A stretch of DNA of 64,000 bases from Clostridiaceae bacterium (lineage in GTDB: Bacteria > Bacillota > Clostridia > Oscillospirales > Acutalibacteraceae): positions 1 through 64,000 of the forward strand of contig CAJGBV010000009.1 of NCBI GenBank assembly GCA_904501755.1, written 5' to 3'. Below are positions 8,452 to 16,291 of the stretch, in pieces. Within the stretch, counting starts at the first letter, position 1; every line of letters starts with the position of its first letter. The notes beneath the pieces were generated by a model, which did not search any database, had not been told where the DNA came from, and worked only from the letters and a program-made list of their open reading frames with translations. A program made the translations under genes and the position numbers.

Positions 8452-9291
8452 ATGTGGAAACAAAAAATCGGTATTTCTATAGGAAATAACTACGCTATAC
8501 CTACAACTGAGGTAATAAAACTGATAAGAAACATTGGTTTTGACGCCATATCACCCGAATGGAGCGAAAAAGTTGATATGAAAGAGCTTGTTGAAACTGC
8601 CAAAGCATGTGGACTTTTTGTGCAGTCACTTCACGCCCCATTTCATAACGCTGACAAACTGTGGGATAATGACGTTTCTGTAAGCACACCTGCTAAAAAC
8701 GAACTACTATCTTCATTGGACACTTGTATTAAGTTCAATATTCCGATTTTAGTTGTTCATACCTGGATAGGTTTTGATTATAAGTTTAGTGCCGAGGCAC
8801 TAAATTTCAAAACTTTCGATGAAATTGTAGAATATGCAAAGCAAAACAACGTTAAAATAGCCTTTGAAAACACCGAGGGCGAAGAATATCTCTTCGCATT
8901 AATGGAACATTTTAAAAATAATGATACAGTTGGTTTTTGCTGGGACAGCGGACACGAAATGTGTTATAATCACTCACAGGATTTACTTGCGAAACTGGGT
9001 GACCGCCTTATTATGACACATATTAACGATAATCTCGGTATCAGCCGATTTGACGGCAAAATAGATTGGACTGATGACCTGCATCTGCTTCCCTTTGACG
9101 GCGTTGCTGATTGGGATTACAATATTCAGCGTTTAAAAAATTCTCGTTCTATGGACATTCTGAATTTTGAGCTTAATATTACTTCTAAACCAGACAGGCA
9201 CGAAAATGATATTTACCGGCAGATGACATTAGAGCTTTATTTTACAGAAGCTTATAAACGCGCTTGTAAAATAGCGTATAAATATTCTTAA
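8452..9291 (+). CDS. Sugar phosphate isomerase/epimerase-like TIM barrel
   Basis: 279 residues of the xylose-isomerase-like (AP endonuclease 2) TIM-barrel family. Candidate metal ligands occur in the expected order: HAPFH (about 64-68), VVHTW (about 103), FENTEG with the glutamate near 141, WDSGHE (about 164-169) and THINDN (about 190-195). Such enzymes isomerise or epimerise sugars, inosose or keto-acids; the substrate cannot be read from sequence. CGGAG precedes the ATG. It probably works with the nearby glycyl-radical enzyme. Confidence 0.8.
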   Translation: MWKQKIGISIGNNYAIPTTEVIKLIRNIGFDAISPEWSEKVDMKELVETAKACGLFVQSLHAPFHNADKLWDNDVSVSTPAKNELLSSLDTCIKFNIPILVVHTWIGFDYKFSAEALNFKTFDEIVEYAKQNNVKIAFENTEGEEYLFALMEHFKNNDTVGFCWDSGHEMCYNHSQDLLAKLGDRLIMTHINDNLGISRFDGKIDWTDDLHLLPFDGVADWDYNIQRLKNSRSMDILNFELNITSKPDRHENDIYRQMTLELYFTEAYKRACKIAYKYS

Positions 9292-9299
9292 TAATTTAA

Positions 9300-9326
9300 G
9301 GCTTGACCATTTCGGCCAAGCCTTTT
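9300..9326 (+). terminator. Terminator before second spoVAC relic
   Basis: GGCTTGACC (9300-9308) pairs with GGCCAAGCC (9314-9322) with one mismatch, then TTTTG. Near-duplicate of the terminator at 4548. Confidence 0.75.
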
Positions 9327-9329
9327 GTG

Positions 9330-9461
9330 TTAAAATAAGGTTGTTATCCAATAGATAATTCCGTAAACAACACTTGCCACCGTACCGTAAACAATTACAG
9401 GTCCCGCGATTTTGAACATATTTGCACCAACGCCTAAAACAAAGCCCTCTGCTGCTGTCAA
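9330..9461 (-). pseudogene. spoVAC 3'-end relic, copy 2
   Basis: Also exactly 132 nt: 43 codons plus stop TAA, ending YGIIYWITTLF. It aligns gap-free with the intact SpoVAC C-terminus (EGFVLGVGANMFKIAGPVIV) and with copy 1. The cut point is the same as in copy 1, and the similarity of the two copies continues past the cut (TGTCAA, two bases, TAGGAC) into a shared promoter. The copies therefore share one ancestral junction. The differences are mainly synonymous. Confidence 0.85.
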
Positions 9462-9488
9462 TATAGGACACAGTGATTTGAAAAAATA

Positions 9489-9517
9489 TTTACATTAAAT
9501 CAGCGGTGTGGTATAAT
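9489..9517 (+). promoter_or_regulatory. Promoter of ykvA-like gene
   Basis: TTTACA, 17-nt spacer ending GGTGTGG, TATAAT. It is homologous to the promoter at 4735 and also lies 27 nt after a spoVAC relic. Confidence 0.8.
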
Positions 9518-9579
9518 AAATTCAAACATCGCGAAAATCACAAAGTATGATATGATACTATTAAAAAGGAGAAAAAACA

Positions 9580-10002
9580 ATGAGTGATATTATTAAACTC
9601 GATGAAGCAACCGCATTAACAGAATTGGGCCGAGGATTTCAAAATGCCCAAACACTTTTGGAAGATAAGGATAAATTAGAAGAGTTGTTCCAACGCCTTG
9701 AAAATAAATTGAAGGTAATTCCACATATCGGCGATAAACTTGCTGTTGCAGCATCAATGGCATCAATGGTAAAAAGCTATGTTAATAAAGAATACAGGCA
9801 GGTTCCTTTAGGCACCATAATTGCCGCAATCAGCGCTCTTGCATACATAGTTTCTCCTGTGGATTTAATACCTGATACTATTCCCGGCTTGGGTCATGTA
9901 GATGATGCAGCTATCGTCGTTGCATGTCTTAAACTTATTGAATCCGATTTAAACGAATATATCGAATGGAGAAAAAAGAACGGAAAAGAATTAGATGTAT
10001 GA
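9580..10002 (+). CDS. YkvA family protein (DUF1232)
   Basis: 140 residues. The C-terminal half carries the DUF1232 signature, IAAISALAYIVSPVDLIPD then GHVDDAAIVVAC, with one hydrophobic hairpin segment at about 85-102. The function of the family is unknown; members are small membrane-associated proteins. GGAG lies 10 nt upstream of the ATG. It is the third cargo gene of the patchwork, ending just before a terminator and the intact convergent spoVAC. Confidence 0.85.
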   Translation: MSDIIKLDEATALTELGRGFQNAQTLLEDKDKLEELFQRLENKLKVIPHIGDKLAVAASMASMVKSYVNKEYRQVPLGTIIAAISALAYIVSPVDLIPDTIPGLGHVDDAAIVVACLKLIESDLNEYIEWRKKNGKELDV

Positions 10003-10008
10003 TTAAAA

Positions 10009-10033
10009 GGCTCGTCATCCGGCGAGCCTTCTT
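10009..10033 (+). terminator. Terminator between ykvA-like gene and spoVAC
   Basis: GGCTCG (10009-10014) pairs with CGAGCC (10022-10027), then TTCTTT. It holds the same position relative to the spoVAC stop codon as the terminators at 4548 and 9300. Confidence 0.7.
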
Positions 10034-10036
10034 TCA

Positions 10037-10480
10037 TTAAAACAATGTTGTTATCCAATAAATAACTCCATAAATCACACTCGCCGCCGTACCATACACG
10101 ATCACCGGGCCGGCGATGGTGAACATTTTTGCACCAACTCCTAAGACAAACCCCTCCTGTTTAAATTCTATTGCTGGAGAAACCACAGCGTTTGCAAAGC
10201 CCGTTATAGGAACGAGAGTTCCTGCTCCTGCGAATTTTGCGATATTATCAAACACCTTAAGACCTGTAAGAAGTGCCGCTAAAAAAATCAAGGACGCTGA
10301 GGTGAGCAAGCGTGCATTTTCTTCTCCGAGTTCCATTTTCATATAGACCTCAAATAACACCTCACCAAGAGCACATATAAAACCGCCTACAAGAAACGCA
10401 AATGTGCAGTTTTTTAGGTGCTTTGATGGTGGAGATGCTTTTTTTACCATAACTGAATATTCTTTTGCATTTGTACTCAT
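10037..10480 (-). CDS. spoVAC: Stage V sporulation protein AC
   Basis: 147 residues with several membrane segments. SpoVAC is an inner spore membrane channel component for dipicolinic acid movement. Recognisable parts are LKNCTFAFLVGGFICALGE, KFAGAGTLVPITGFANAV and EGFVLGVGAKMFTIAGPVIV. Length is normal for the family. The start is taken at 10480, because AAAGGAG lies 8 nt upstream; 17 more in-frame residues are possible but are encoded by the hairpin at 10484-10524. Its usual partner spoVAD is a truncated remnant 6 kb downstream on the same strand and spoVAE is not seen. It follows the SGNH hydrolase gene, separated by that hairpin. Confidence 0.85.
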   Translation of the reverse strand: MSTNAKEYSVMVKKASPPSKHLKNCTFAFLVGGFICALGEVLFEVYMKMELGEENARLLTSASLIFLAALLTGLKVFDNIAKFAGAGTLVPITGFANAVVSPAIEFKQEGFVLGVGAKMFTIAGPVIVYGTAASVIYGVIYWITTLF

Positions 10481-10483
10481 AAC

Positions 10484-10524
10484 AAAAACTCCTTTACTCT
10501 TATTCTTAGAGTAAAGGAGTTTTT
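10484..10524 (-). promoter_or_regulatory. Hairpin that buries the spoVAC ribosome binding site
   Basis: A perfect 17-bp inverted repeat (10484-10500 with 10508-10524) and a 7-nt loop. On the minus strand the second arm contains the AAAGGAG of spoVAC and ends in TTTTT, 3 nt before the ATG. It has the form of an intrinsic terminator for the hydrolase gene, and in any read-through mRNA it would hide the Shine-Dalgarno site of spoVAC. Confidence 0.75.
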
Positions 10525-10530
10525 TATACA

Positions 10531-11607
10531 TTATTTTTCAATAAGTTCTCTGACTACACCGCCGATAACCTCAGCCATCCGTGCAAATCCTCTATCGGTA
10601 GGATGACATCCGTCAACCGTAAAATCAAGACGGTCAGAGCCAATAAAGAAAGAATTTCCGTCAACGAAATACACATTTTTATCTCCCTGAGAACGAGCAG
10701 TGAGATATGTATTCAGTATTATATCCTTGCGCGAAAGATCCCACTCGTCAGTATACTTTCTTGCATCAGGCTTTGTAACTATAATTATTGGTAAATCAGG
10801 GTTAGCATCCCTCATTATTTTATAAAAATCATAATGAGTATTTTTAAGATGCTCATCACTTGGAGCATTGTGGTCATAGTCCATTACAAACACTGACATA
10901 TCAAGCTTTGAAAGATACTCCGCAAGACTTGGCTCACCCTTAGCATTTCCCGAAAAGCCGAAATTCATAATATTGATATCTAACATTCTGCCTATCTGAT
11001 TAACGTAAGTCATACCGGGACGGGATGCTGCAAAGCCGTGAGTAATGGAAGAACCATAGAATACTACAGGTTTTTCGTATTTATAAGGTGTAGCCTCGCA
11101 AAGCTTTGCATCGTTTTGGAGTGCTATTTCTACATCAAATATTTCATTACCTGAAGGGAAATAAATAGTTATCTGACGCATTTTTTTATCAGCAAACTTC
11201 CTTATACCCTGATAACCCTCAAAGCCGTCCATAGAAGGAACAAAGCTTGAAGCATAGGTTTGCCCCATACCTTCATCAATATAAATATCAAAGCCTGTTT
11301 CATTAAGTCTTGTAACATGAGGGCTTGACAGAACGTGTCGTTTAAACTCGACTCTTATACCTACATACATAGAATCGGTAGCAAAACGCACCCTTGCACC
11401 CGCAGAAGCAGGAGATTTTGAGGCAACACCGCCGCTTATTTTAACGGCAATATCCTTAGGAATACGGTTATACGTATTCATCGGGTCAACAAGGCCGTAA
11501 ATTTTAAACGGAGCTGTTCTTATATTATAGAACTTTGCGTCCTCCTCTTTAATATCAAGTCCTTCGCAGCAGTAACCGCTCCAGAGTTCACCCACATCAA
11601 CTAACAT
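10531..11607 (-). CDS. SGNH/GDSL-type esterase
   Basis: 358 residues: an N-terminal strand-rich domain (about 1-165) typical of SGNH hydrolases acting on carbohydrates, then the hydrolase domain. The nucleophile block is VFYGSSITHG (about 182-191), the oxyanion glycine is in NFGFSGNAKGE (about 215-225), and the Asp-His pair is in DGCHPTDRGF near the end (about 333-342). It probably removes acyl groups from sugars or glycans. No signal peptide. It starts 3 nt after the galU stop codon, so the two are co-transcribed. Confidence 0.8.
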   Translation of the reverse strand: MLVDVGELWSGYCCEGLDIKEEDAKFYNIRTAPFKIYGLVDPMNTYNRIPKDIAVKISGGVASKSPASAGARVRFATDSMYVGIRVEFKRHVLSSPHVTRLNETGFDIYIDEGMGQTYASSFVPSMDGFEGYQGIRKFADKKMRQITIYFPSGNEIFDVEIALQNDAKLCEATPYKYEKPVVFYGSSITHGFAASRPGMTYVNQIGRMLDINIMNFGFSGNAKGEPSLAEYLSKLDMSVFVMDYDHNAPSDEHLKNTHYDFYKIMRDANPDLPIIIVTKPDARKYTDEWDLSRKDIILNTYLTARSQGDKNVYFVDGNSFFIGSDRLDFTVDGCHPTDRGFARMAEVIGGVVRELIEK

Positions 11608-11610
11608 AGA

Positions 11611-12480
11611 TTAAAGCCCTCCAACAAGTTCCTTAAGATAATCTTTAAAATCTTCACCTATTTCCTTATGGTTAAGAGCAACCTCTACATTAGCTTTCAT
11701 AATTCCAAGCTTATTACCCATATCATAACGGATACCTGTAAAATCAACACCAACCATACCCTCTTTAACAGCTATCTCACGCATAGCATCGGTAAGTTGA
11801 AGTTCTCCACCTGCGCCATAAGGGATACGGGAAAGAATATCAAAAATATCGGGTGTAAGTACACATCTGCCAAGAATAGCAAAGTTTGAAAAAATTTCTT
11901 CTTCCTTTGGCTTTTCAATCATATCAGAAACACCGTAAACATTCTCTTCGAGCTTTTCAACCTTTAAGGAACAATACTTTTTAACAAGCTCGGTTGGTAC
12001 TTCTTTAATACAAACAGCACTCTTTTCATATTTTTCACTGGCTCTGCAAAGCTGAGCAATCGCAGGGTCCTCTCCAATAATTACATCATCGCCATACAGT
12101 ACAGCAAAAGGCTCATTACCTACAAATTCTTTTGCCTGTAGCACAGCGTGTCCGAGTCCCTTGGTTTCTTTCTGACGGATATAATATATATTAGCAAGAT
12201 TTGCAAGAGCCGCCAGTTCGTCGGCAGTATCATTTCTGCCTTTTGCACGAAGCTGAGCTTCCAGCTCAAAGGAATGATCAAAGTGGTCTTCGATAACACC
12301 TTTGCCTCTGTTTGTAATTATAAGTATATCAGTAATTCCTGCTTTAACAGCCTCTTCAACAATATACTGAATAGCAGGTTTGTCCACAATATTAAGCATT
12401 TCCTTAGGACAGGATTTAGATGCAGGAAGCACTCTTGTGCCAAGACCTGCAGCCGGAATTATAGCTTTTCTTATTTTCAT
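11611..12480 (-). CDS. galU: UTP-glucose-1-phosphate uridylyltransferase
   Basis: 289 residues, full length. The enzyme makes UDP-glucose from UTP and glucose-1-phosphate for envelope glycans and galactose metabolism. The nucleotide-binding signature is AAGLGTRVLPASKSCPKEM at about 10-28, with the metal-binding VLYGDD block near residue 130 and EKP near 190. AAGGAG lies 8 nt before the ATG. First gene of a two-gene operon with the SGNH hydrolase. Confidence 0.92.
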   Translation of the reverse strand: MKIRKAIIPAAGLGTRVLPASKSCPKEMLNIVDKPAIQYIVEEAVKAGITDILIITNRGKGVIEDHFDHSFELEAQLRAKGRNDTADELAALANLANIYYIRQKETKGLGHAVLQAKEFVGNEPFAVLYGDDVIIGEDPAIAQLCRASEKYEKSAVCIKEVPTELVKKYCSLKVEKLEENVYGVSDMIEKPKEEEIFSNFAILGRCVLTPDIFDILSRIPYGAGGELQLTDAMREIAVKEGMVGVDFTGIRYDMGNKLGIMKANVEVALNHKEIGEDFKDYLKELVGGL

Positions 12481-12534
12481 ATAATCAACTCCTTATTGTA
12501 AATTTTAACATACAAATTGATTTTTTTCAATATA

Positions 12535-12565
12535 AAAAGCGAACATTCCATGAATATTCGCTTTT
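12535..12565 (-). terminator. Terminator of the nucleoside importer operon
   Basis: AAAAGCGAA (12535-12543) pairs with TTCGCTTTT (12557-12565) directly after the last permease gene. Confidence 0.7.
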
Positions 12566-12570
12566 AAAAT

Positions 12571-13518
12571 TTATCTTTCTTCTCTGAAATAGTTAAGTCC
12601 AAGTCCCAAAGGCGGCTGATTTTCTTTCTTATCCATTATACTCGTTATAATCAGAACAACAATAGTTACTATATACGGAAGCATTTTAAACAGTTCTTTT
12701 CCCGCAAAGCTGACACCTGTTATATAACTGCTGGCGATATATAATGCACCAAACACAATTGAACCGATTATACCAAGATTGGGTTTCCATACTGTAAATA
12801 TTACAAGAGCTATAGCAAGCCAACCGATTGCATCAATACAGTATTCCCAGTTGCCATGCAAATAATCCATTACAAAGGAAAGACCGCCAAGACCTGCTAT
12901 ACCGCAACCGATACAGGTAGCTGCATATCTGTATTTAGCAACATTTATACCAACAGCATCGGCAGTAGCAGGATTCTCACCTACACTTCTTAAATGAAGT
13001 CCGACACGAGTTTTGGTCAACACATAAGAGGTCAACAAGGCAATAATTATAGCAAGATAAATTAAAACGCCGTGAGAAAGAAAAATTTTGCCAAACCAGC
13101 CAAGGTCATCTGCAAAAGGCAGTGAAGTGGTGAAATATTTGCTTCCCTTTGTATATATAGGACCTGTTTTATTTATCATATAGTCTGAAAGACCTACACC
13201 AAAGGTAGTAAGAGCAAGGCCTGTAACATTTTGATTAGCGCGAAGAGTAACAGTCAAAAAGCTATACAAAAGACCCATTAAAGCTCCACCGATAAAGGTA
13301 GCTGCAATAGGTATTAAAATAGCTAAAACAGAAACAGCGTTTCGCTTAGCTGCATCAAGATACAGATATTCTGCATAGCATCCCATAGCAGCACCGACGC
13401 ACATAACACCCGGAATACCAAGATTCAGATGCCCTGATTTTTCAGCTATTGTTTCACCTGTGGAACCGAAAAGAAAAGCCATACCGAGTCTTATAGCACT
13501 AATAATAAAGCTAAGCAT
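12571..13518 (-). CDS. Nucleoside ABC transporter permease 2 (NupQ-like)
   Basis: 315 residues, about eight to nine membrane segments, of the branched-chain/BMP-linked permease family. The N-terminal block TGETIAEKSGHLNLGIPGVM and the later GENPATADAVGIN are typical of the second permease of purine-nucleoside importers. Its start overlaps the stop of the first permease by one base (TAATG), giving coupled translation. With the other permease, the ATPase and the lipoprotein it forms one importer. Confidence 0.88.
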   Translation of the reverse strand: MLSFIISAIRLGMAFLFGSTGETIAEKSGHLNLGIPGVMCVGAAMGCYAEYLYLDAAKRNAVSVLAILIPIAATFIGGALMGLLYSFLTVTLRANQNVTGLALTTFGVGLSDYMINKTGPIYTKGSKYFTTSLPFADDLGWFGKIFLSHGVLIYLAIIIALLTSYVLTKTRVGLHLRSVGENPATADAVGINVAKYRYAATCIGCGIAGLGGLSFVMDYLHGNWEYCIDAIGWLAIALVIFTVWKPNLGIIGSIVFGALYIASSYITGVSFAGKELFKMLPYIVTIVVLIITSIMDKKENQPPLGLGLNYFREER

Positions 13519-14636
13519 TAGACATTCTCCTTTCTGTTTTTATTAACAACAATTTTATACTGTAAAAAGAATTCAGAACCTATTATAAAGAAAAGTATAA
13601 TTCCCGTTACAATATCAGAAATAGCGTTAGGTATACGGAAATCGGTAGAAACCTGTTTTGAACCGATTTCAAAGAAAACAATTAAAAAGGAAGTAAATAC
13701 CATATAAAGAGGATTGAATTTTGCAAGCCACGATACCATAATTGCGGTGAAACCACGACCGCCCGCTGTTGTAGTACTGATAGTATGGTTAGTTCCTCCA
13801 ACAAGCAATAGTCCTGCAATACCGCAAATCGCACCGGAAACTATAAGGGTACGGATAATTACCTTTTTAACATTAATACCTATATACTTAGCGGTATTCT
13901 CGCTCTCTCCTACTACAGAAATTTCATAACCCTGTTTAGTATATTTAAGATAAATATATACAAGCACCGTAATAACAGCAACTATTATAATATTAAGCAA
14001 ATAGTCCTTACCGGCAATAATTGGAAGACCAAATTGTGGCATAGGAGAAAGAACACCTGAGCCGCTTTTAACAAAATACTTAAGGAAAAATGCAATAAGC
14101 TGAATGGCAACATAGTTCATCATAAGGGTAAACAATGTTTCATTAGTGTTCCACAAAGACTTAAATATTGCAGGCAAAACAGCCCATATAATACCTGCTG
14201 TTACGGAAGCCAAAACCATTACTATTATTAAGACGGGCATAGAAAGCTTGTCACCGCAGAACATCATTACCATTACGGTAGCAAGACCGCCAACAAGAAC
14301 CTGACCCTCAGCGCCGCAATTCCAGAAACGCATCTTAAACGCAGGAGTGACAGCAAGTGATATGCAAAGCAAAATAGCAACATTCTGAAGCAAGCTCCAT
14401 ATTCTCAATGCTCTCAAATCCACATTATTGGTTTTAATACCAAATGCACCATCAATCATTGACGCATAAACCTCTATCGGATTTTTTTGAGTCATAAGAG
14501 TTATAAATACAGCCGACACAATCAGCGCAGCTACTACGGCAGCAGCACGTATTAAAAGATTATAATACCACGCCATAGGGTCGCGTTTTACAATATGAAA
14601 AGGTACTGTTTTAATCTTTTTATTCTCTTTTCCCAT
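13518..14636 (-). CDS. Nucleoside ABC transporter permease 1 (NupP-like)
   Basis: 372 residues, about ten membrane segments. Characteristic blocks are FKMRFWNCGAEGQVLVGGLA in the first third and VGESENTAKYIGIN in the second, matching the first permease of BMP-type importers. Start and stop codons each overlap the neighbouring genes by one base (TAATG), so the three membrane-complex genes are translationally coupled. Confidence 0.88.
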   Translation of the reverse strand: MGKENKKIKTVPFHIVKRDPMAWYYNLLIRAAAVVAALIVSAVFITLMTQKNPIEVYASMIDGAFGIKTNNVDLRALRIWSLLQNVAILLCISLAVTPAFKMRFWNCGAEGQVLVGGLATVMVMMFCGDKLSMPVLIIVMVLASVTAGIIWAVLPAIFKSLWNTNETLFTLMMNYVAIQLIAFFLKYFVKSGSGVLSPMPQFGLPIIAGKDYLLNIIIVAVITVLVYIYLKYTKQGYEISVVGESENTAKYIGINVKKVIIRTLIVSGAICGIAGLLLVGGTNHTISTTTAGGRGFTAIMVSWLAKFNPLYMVFTSFLIVFFEIGSKQVSTDFRIPNAISDIVTGIILFFIIGSEFFLQYKIVVNKNRKENV

Positions 14637-16174
14637 TATTGTTCCTCCTTTTCATACTTATCTTCTGTTTTAGTCATTAAAAGACCTATTTCTTCCTTAG
14701 TAGCGGTTCTACCGTCTACAATTCCCGTCACCTTGCCCGAACCGATTACCATAATTCTGTCACACAGTTCTATAAGAACGTCAAGGTCTTCACCCACAAA
14801 CACAACAGCAACTCCGTTTTCTTTTTGCTCATTGAGCAAATTATAGATTGTATAAGAAGCGCCTATATCAAGACCTCTTACCGGATAAGCGGCAAGTAAA
14901 ACAGTAGGAGCTGAAGCAATTTCTCTGCCAACTAAAACCTTTTGAACATTACCGCCTGATAATCTTCTTACAGGGGTAGTTGCACCGGGAGTTATAACGT
15001 TAAGACTTTCAATAACATTCTCAGCCAAATCCTTTGGAGCTTTTCTTTCAAGGAATATGGAATGTCCGTTTTTATAGCTTCTGAGCATCATATTGTCAAT
15101 TATATCCATATTGCCTACAAGACCCATACCAAGTCTATCCTCGGGAACAAAGGAAAGTCTAACACCCAAATCTCTGATTTGTATAGGTGTTTTATTTCTC
15201 AAGTTCTCAACTTTATTGGTTTTAGGGTCGTTATAGAAAATCTCACCGCTGTCAAGTTTTTGCAAACCTGCAATAGCCTCTAAAAGCTCTCGCTGACCAC
15301 TACCTGCAATACCTGCAATACCAAGAATTTCGCCTGAACGAGCAGTAAAGGTAACATCATCAAGCACCTTTACGCCATCACGGTTTATACAGTCAAGGTC
15401 TTTTACAATAAGCCTGTCTTCAACATTATTAGGCTCACTGCGTTCAATATTCAAGGTTATTTTCTCACCCACCATCATTTCGGTAAGCTGAGCTTCATTG
15501 GTTTCCGCAGTATTAACAGTACCTATATACTCACCTTTTCTGAGAACAGCAACCTTATCAGACAGAGAAAGCACCTCATGTAATTTATGAGTAATGATTA
15601 TAATTGACTTGCCGTCTTCCTTCATCTTACGCAGAACGTTAAAAAGCTTCTGGGTTTCCTGTGGTGTGAGAACCGCAGTAGGCTCATCAAGAATAAGAAT
15701 ATCTGCACCACGATATAGCACCTTGATAATTTCAACAGTCTGCTTTTCCGAAACACTCATTTCATAAACCTTTTTCTTTGGGTCAATCTCAAAGCCGTAT
15801 TTATGAGCAATTTGAGCAACCGAAGAAACAGCCTTCTTTAAATTAAATTTTTCATTTAAGCCCAAAACAATATTTTCGGCAGCAGAAAAAACATCAACAA
15901 GTTTAAAGTGCTGATGAACCATACCTATTTTGTAATCAAATGCATCCTTAGGAGATTTGATTGACACTTCTTCTCCATTAATGAAGATTTGCCCCTCATC
16001 CGGATAATAAATGCCGGCAATCATATTCATAAGAGTAGTTTTACCGCTACCGTTTTCACCTAAAATTGAAAGTATTTCGCCACTGTTAACCTTAAGATTA
16101 ATGTTTTTATTGGCTACATTATTGCCAAAATACTTACTGATATTAACCAGTTCAATAGCAACATTATTACTCAT
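14636..16174 (-). CDS. Nucleoside ABC transporter ATPase (NupO-like)
   Basis: 512 residues from the ATG at 16174, chosen because AGGAGG lies 6 nt upstream. Two ABC cassettes in one chain, as in sugar and nucleoside importers. The first has Walker A GENGSGKTT, a weak signature MSVSEKQTVEI, and Walker B ILILDEPTAVL. The second has a degenerate Walker A (GIAGSGQRE), signature LSGGNVQK and a degenerate Walker B (VLLAAYPVRGLDIG) without the usual DEPT. This asymmetry is normal for the family. A terminator-like hairpin separates it from the lipoprotein gene upstream. Confidence 0.9.
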   Translation of the reverse strand: MSNNVAIELVNISKYFGNNVANKNINLKVNSGEILSILGENGSGKTTLMNMIAGIYYPDEGQIFINGEEVSIKSPKDAFDYKIGMVHQHFKLVDVFSAAENIVLGLNEKFNLKKAVSSVAQIAHKYGFEIDPKKKVYEMSVSEKQTVEIIKVLYRGADILILDEPTAVLTPQETQKLFNVLRKMKEDGKSIIIITHKLHEVLSLSDKVAVLRKGEYIGTVNTAETNEAQLTEMMVGEKITLNIERSEPNNVEDRLIVKDLDCINRDGVKVLDDVTFTARSGEILGIAGIAGSGQRELLEAIAGLQKLDSGEIFYNDPKTNKVENLRNKTPIQIRDLGVRLSFVPEDRLGMGLVGNMDIIDNMMLRSYKNGHSIFLERKAPKDLAENVIESLNVITPGATTPVRRLSGGNVQKVLVGREIASAPTVLLAAYPVRGLDIGASYTIYNLLNEQKENGVAVVFVGEDLDVLIELCDRIMVIGSGKVTGIVDGRTATKEEIGLLMTKTEDKYEKEEQ

Positions 16175-16202
16175 TTTATGCCTCCTGTACGTTAAATATT
16201 GA

Positions 16203-16282
16203 AAAAGCATCACTAATAATTTAGTGATGTTTTTTCAACATTTAAAAGAGTTTGGGCGAAGCAGATTAATGCTCCGCCCAAA
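16203..16282 (-). terminator. Two stem-loops between receptor and ATPase genes
   Basis: In minus-strand order: a 3'-end stem-loop right after the receptor gene (arms 16251-16258 and 16275-16282), then a terminator-like stem (16203-16214 with 16222-16234) followed by T-rich sequence. Together they should give the lipoprotein more mRNA than the ATPase and permeases, a common arrangement in ABC importer operons. Confidence 0.65.
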
Positions 16283-16291
16283 GCAGAATAA

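Noticed and set aside
9229..9471. Minus-strand frame of about 80 codons across the second spoVAC relic
   Set aside because: It reads the relic in the wrong frame. The spoVAC-related frame is the one ending at 9330.
14636..16174. The second ABC cassette as mutated
   Set aside because: Degenerate Walker motifs in the second half are usual for nucleoside and sugar importers of this family.
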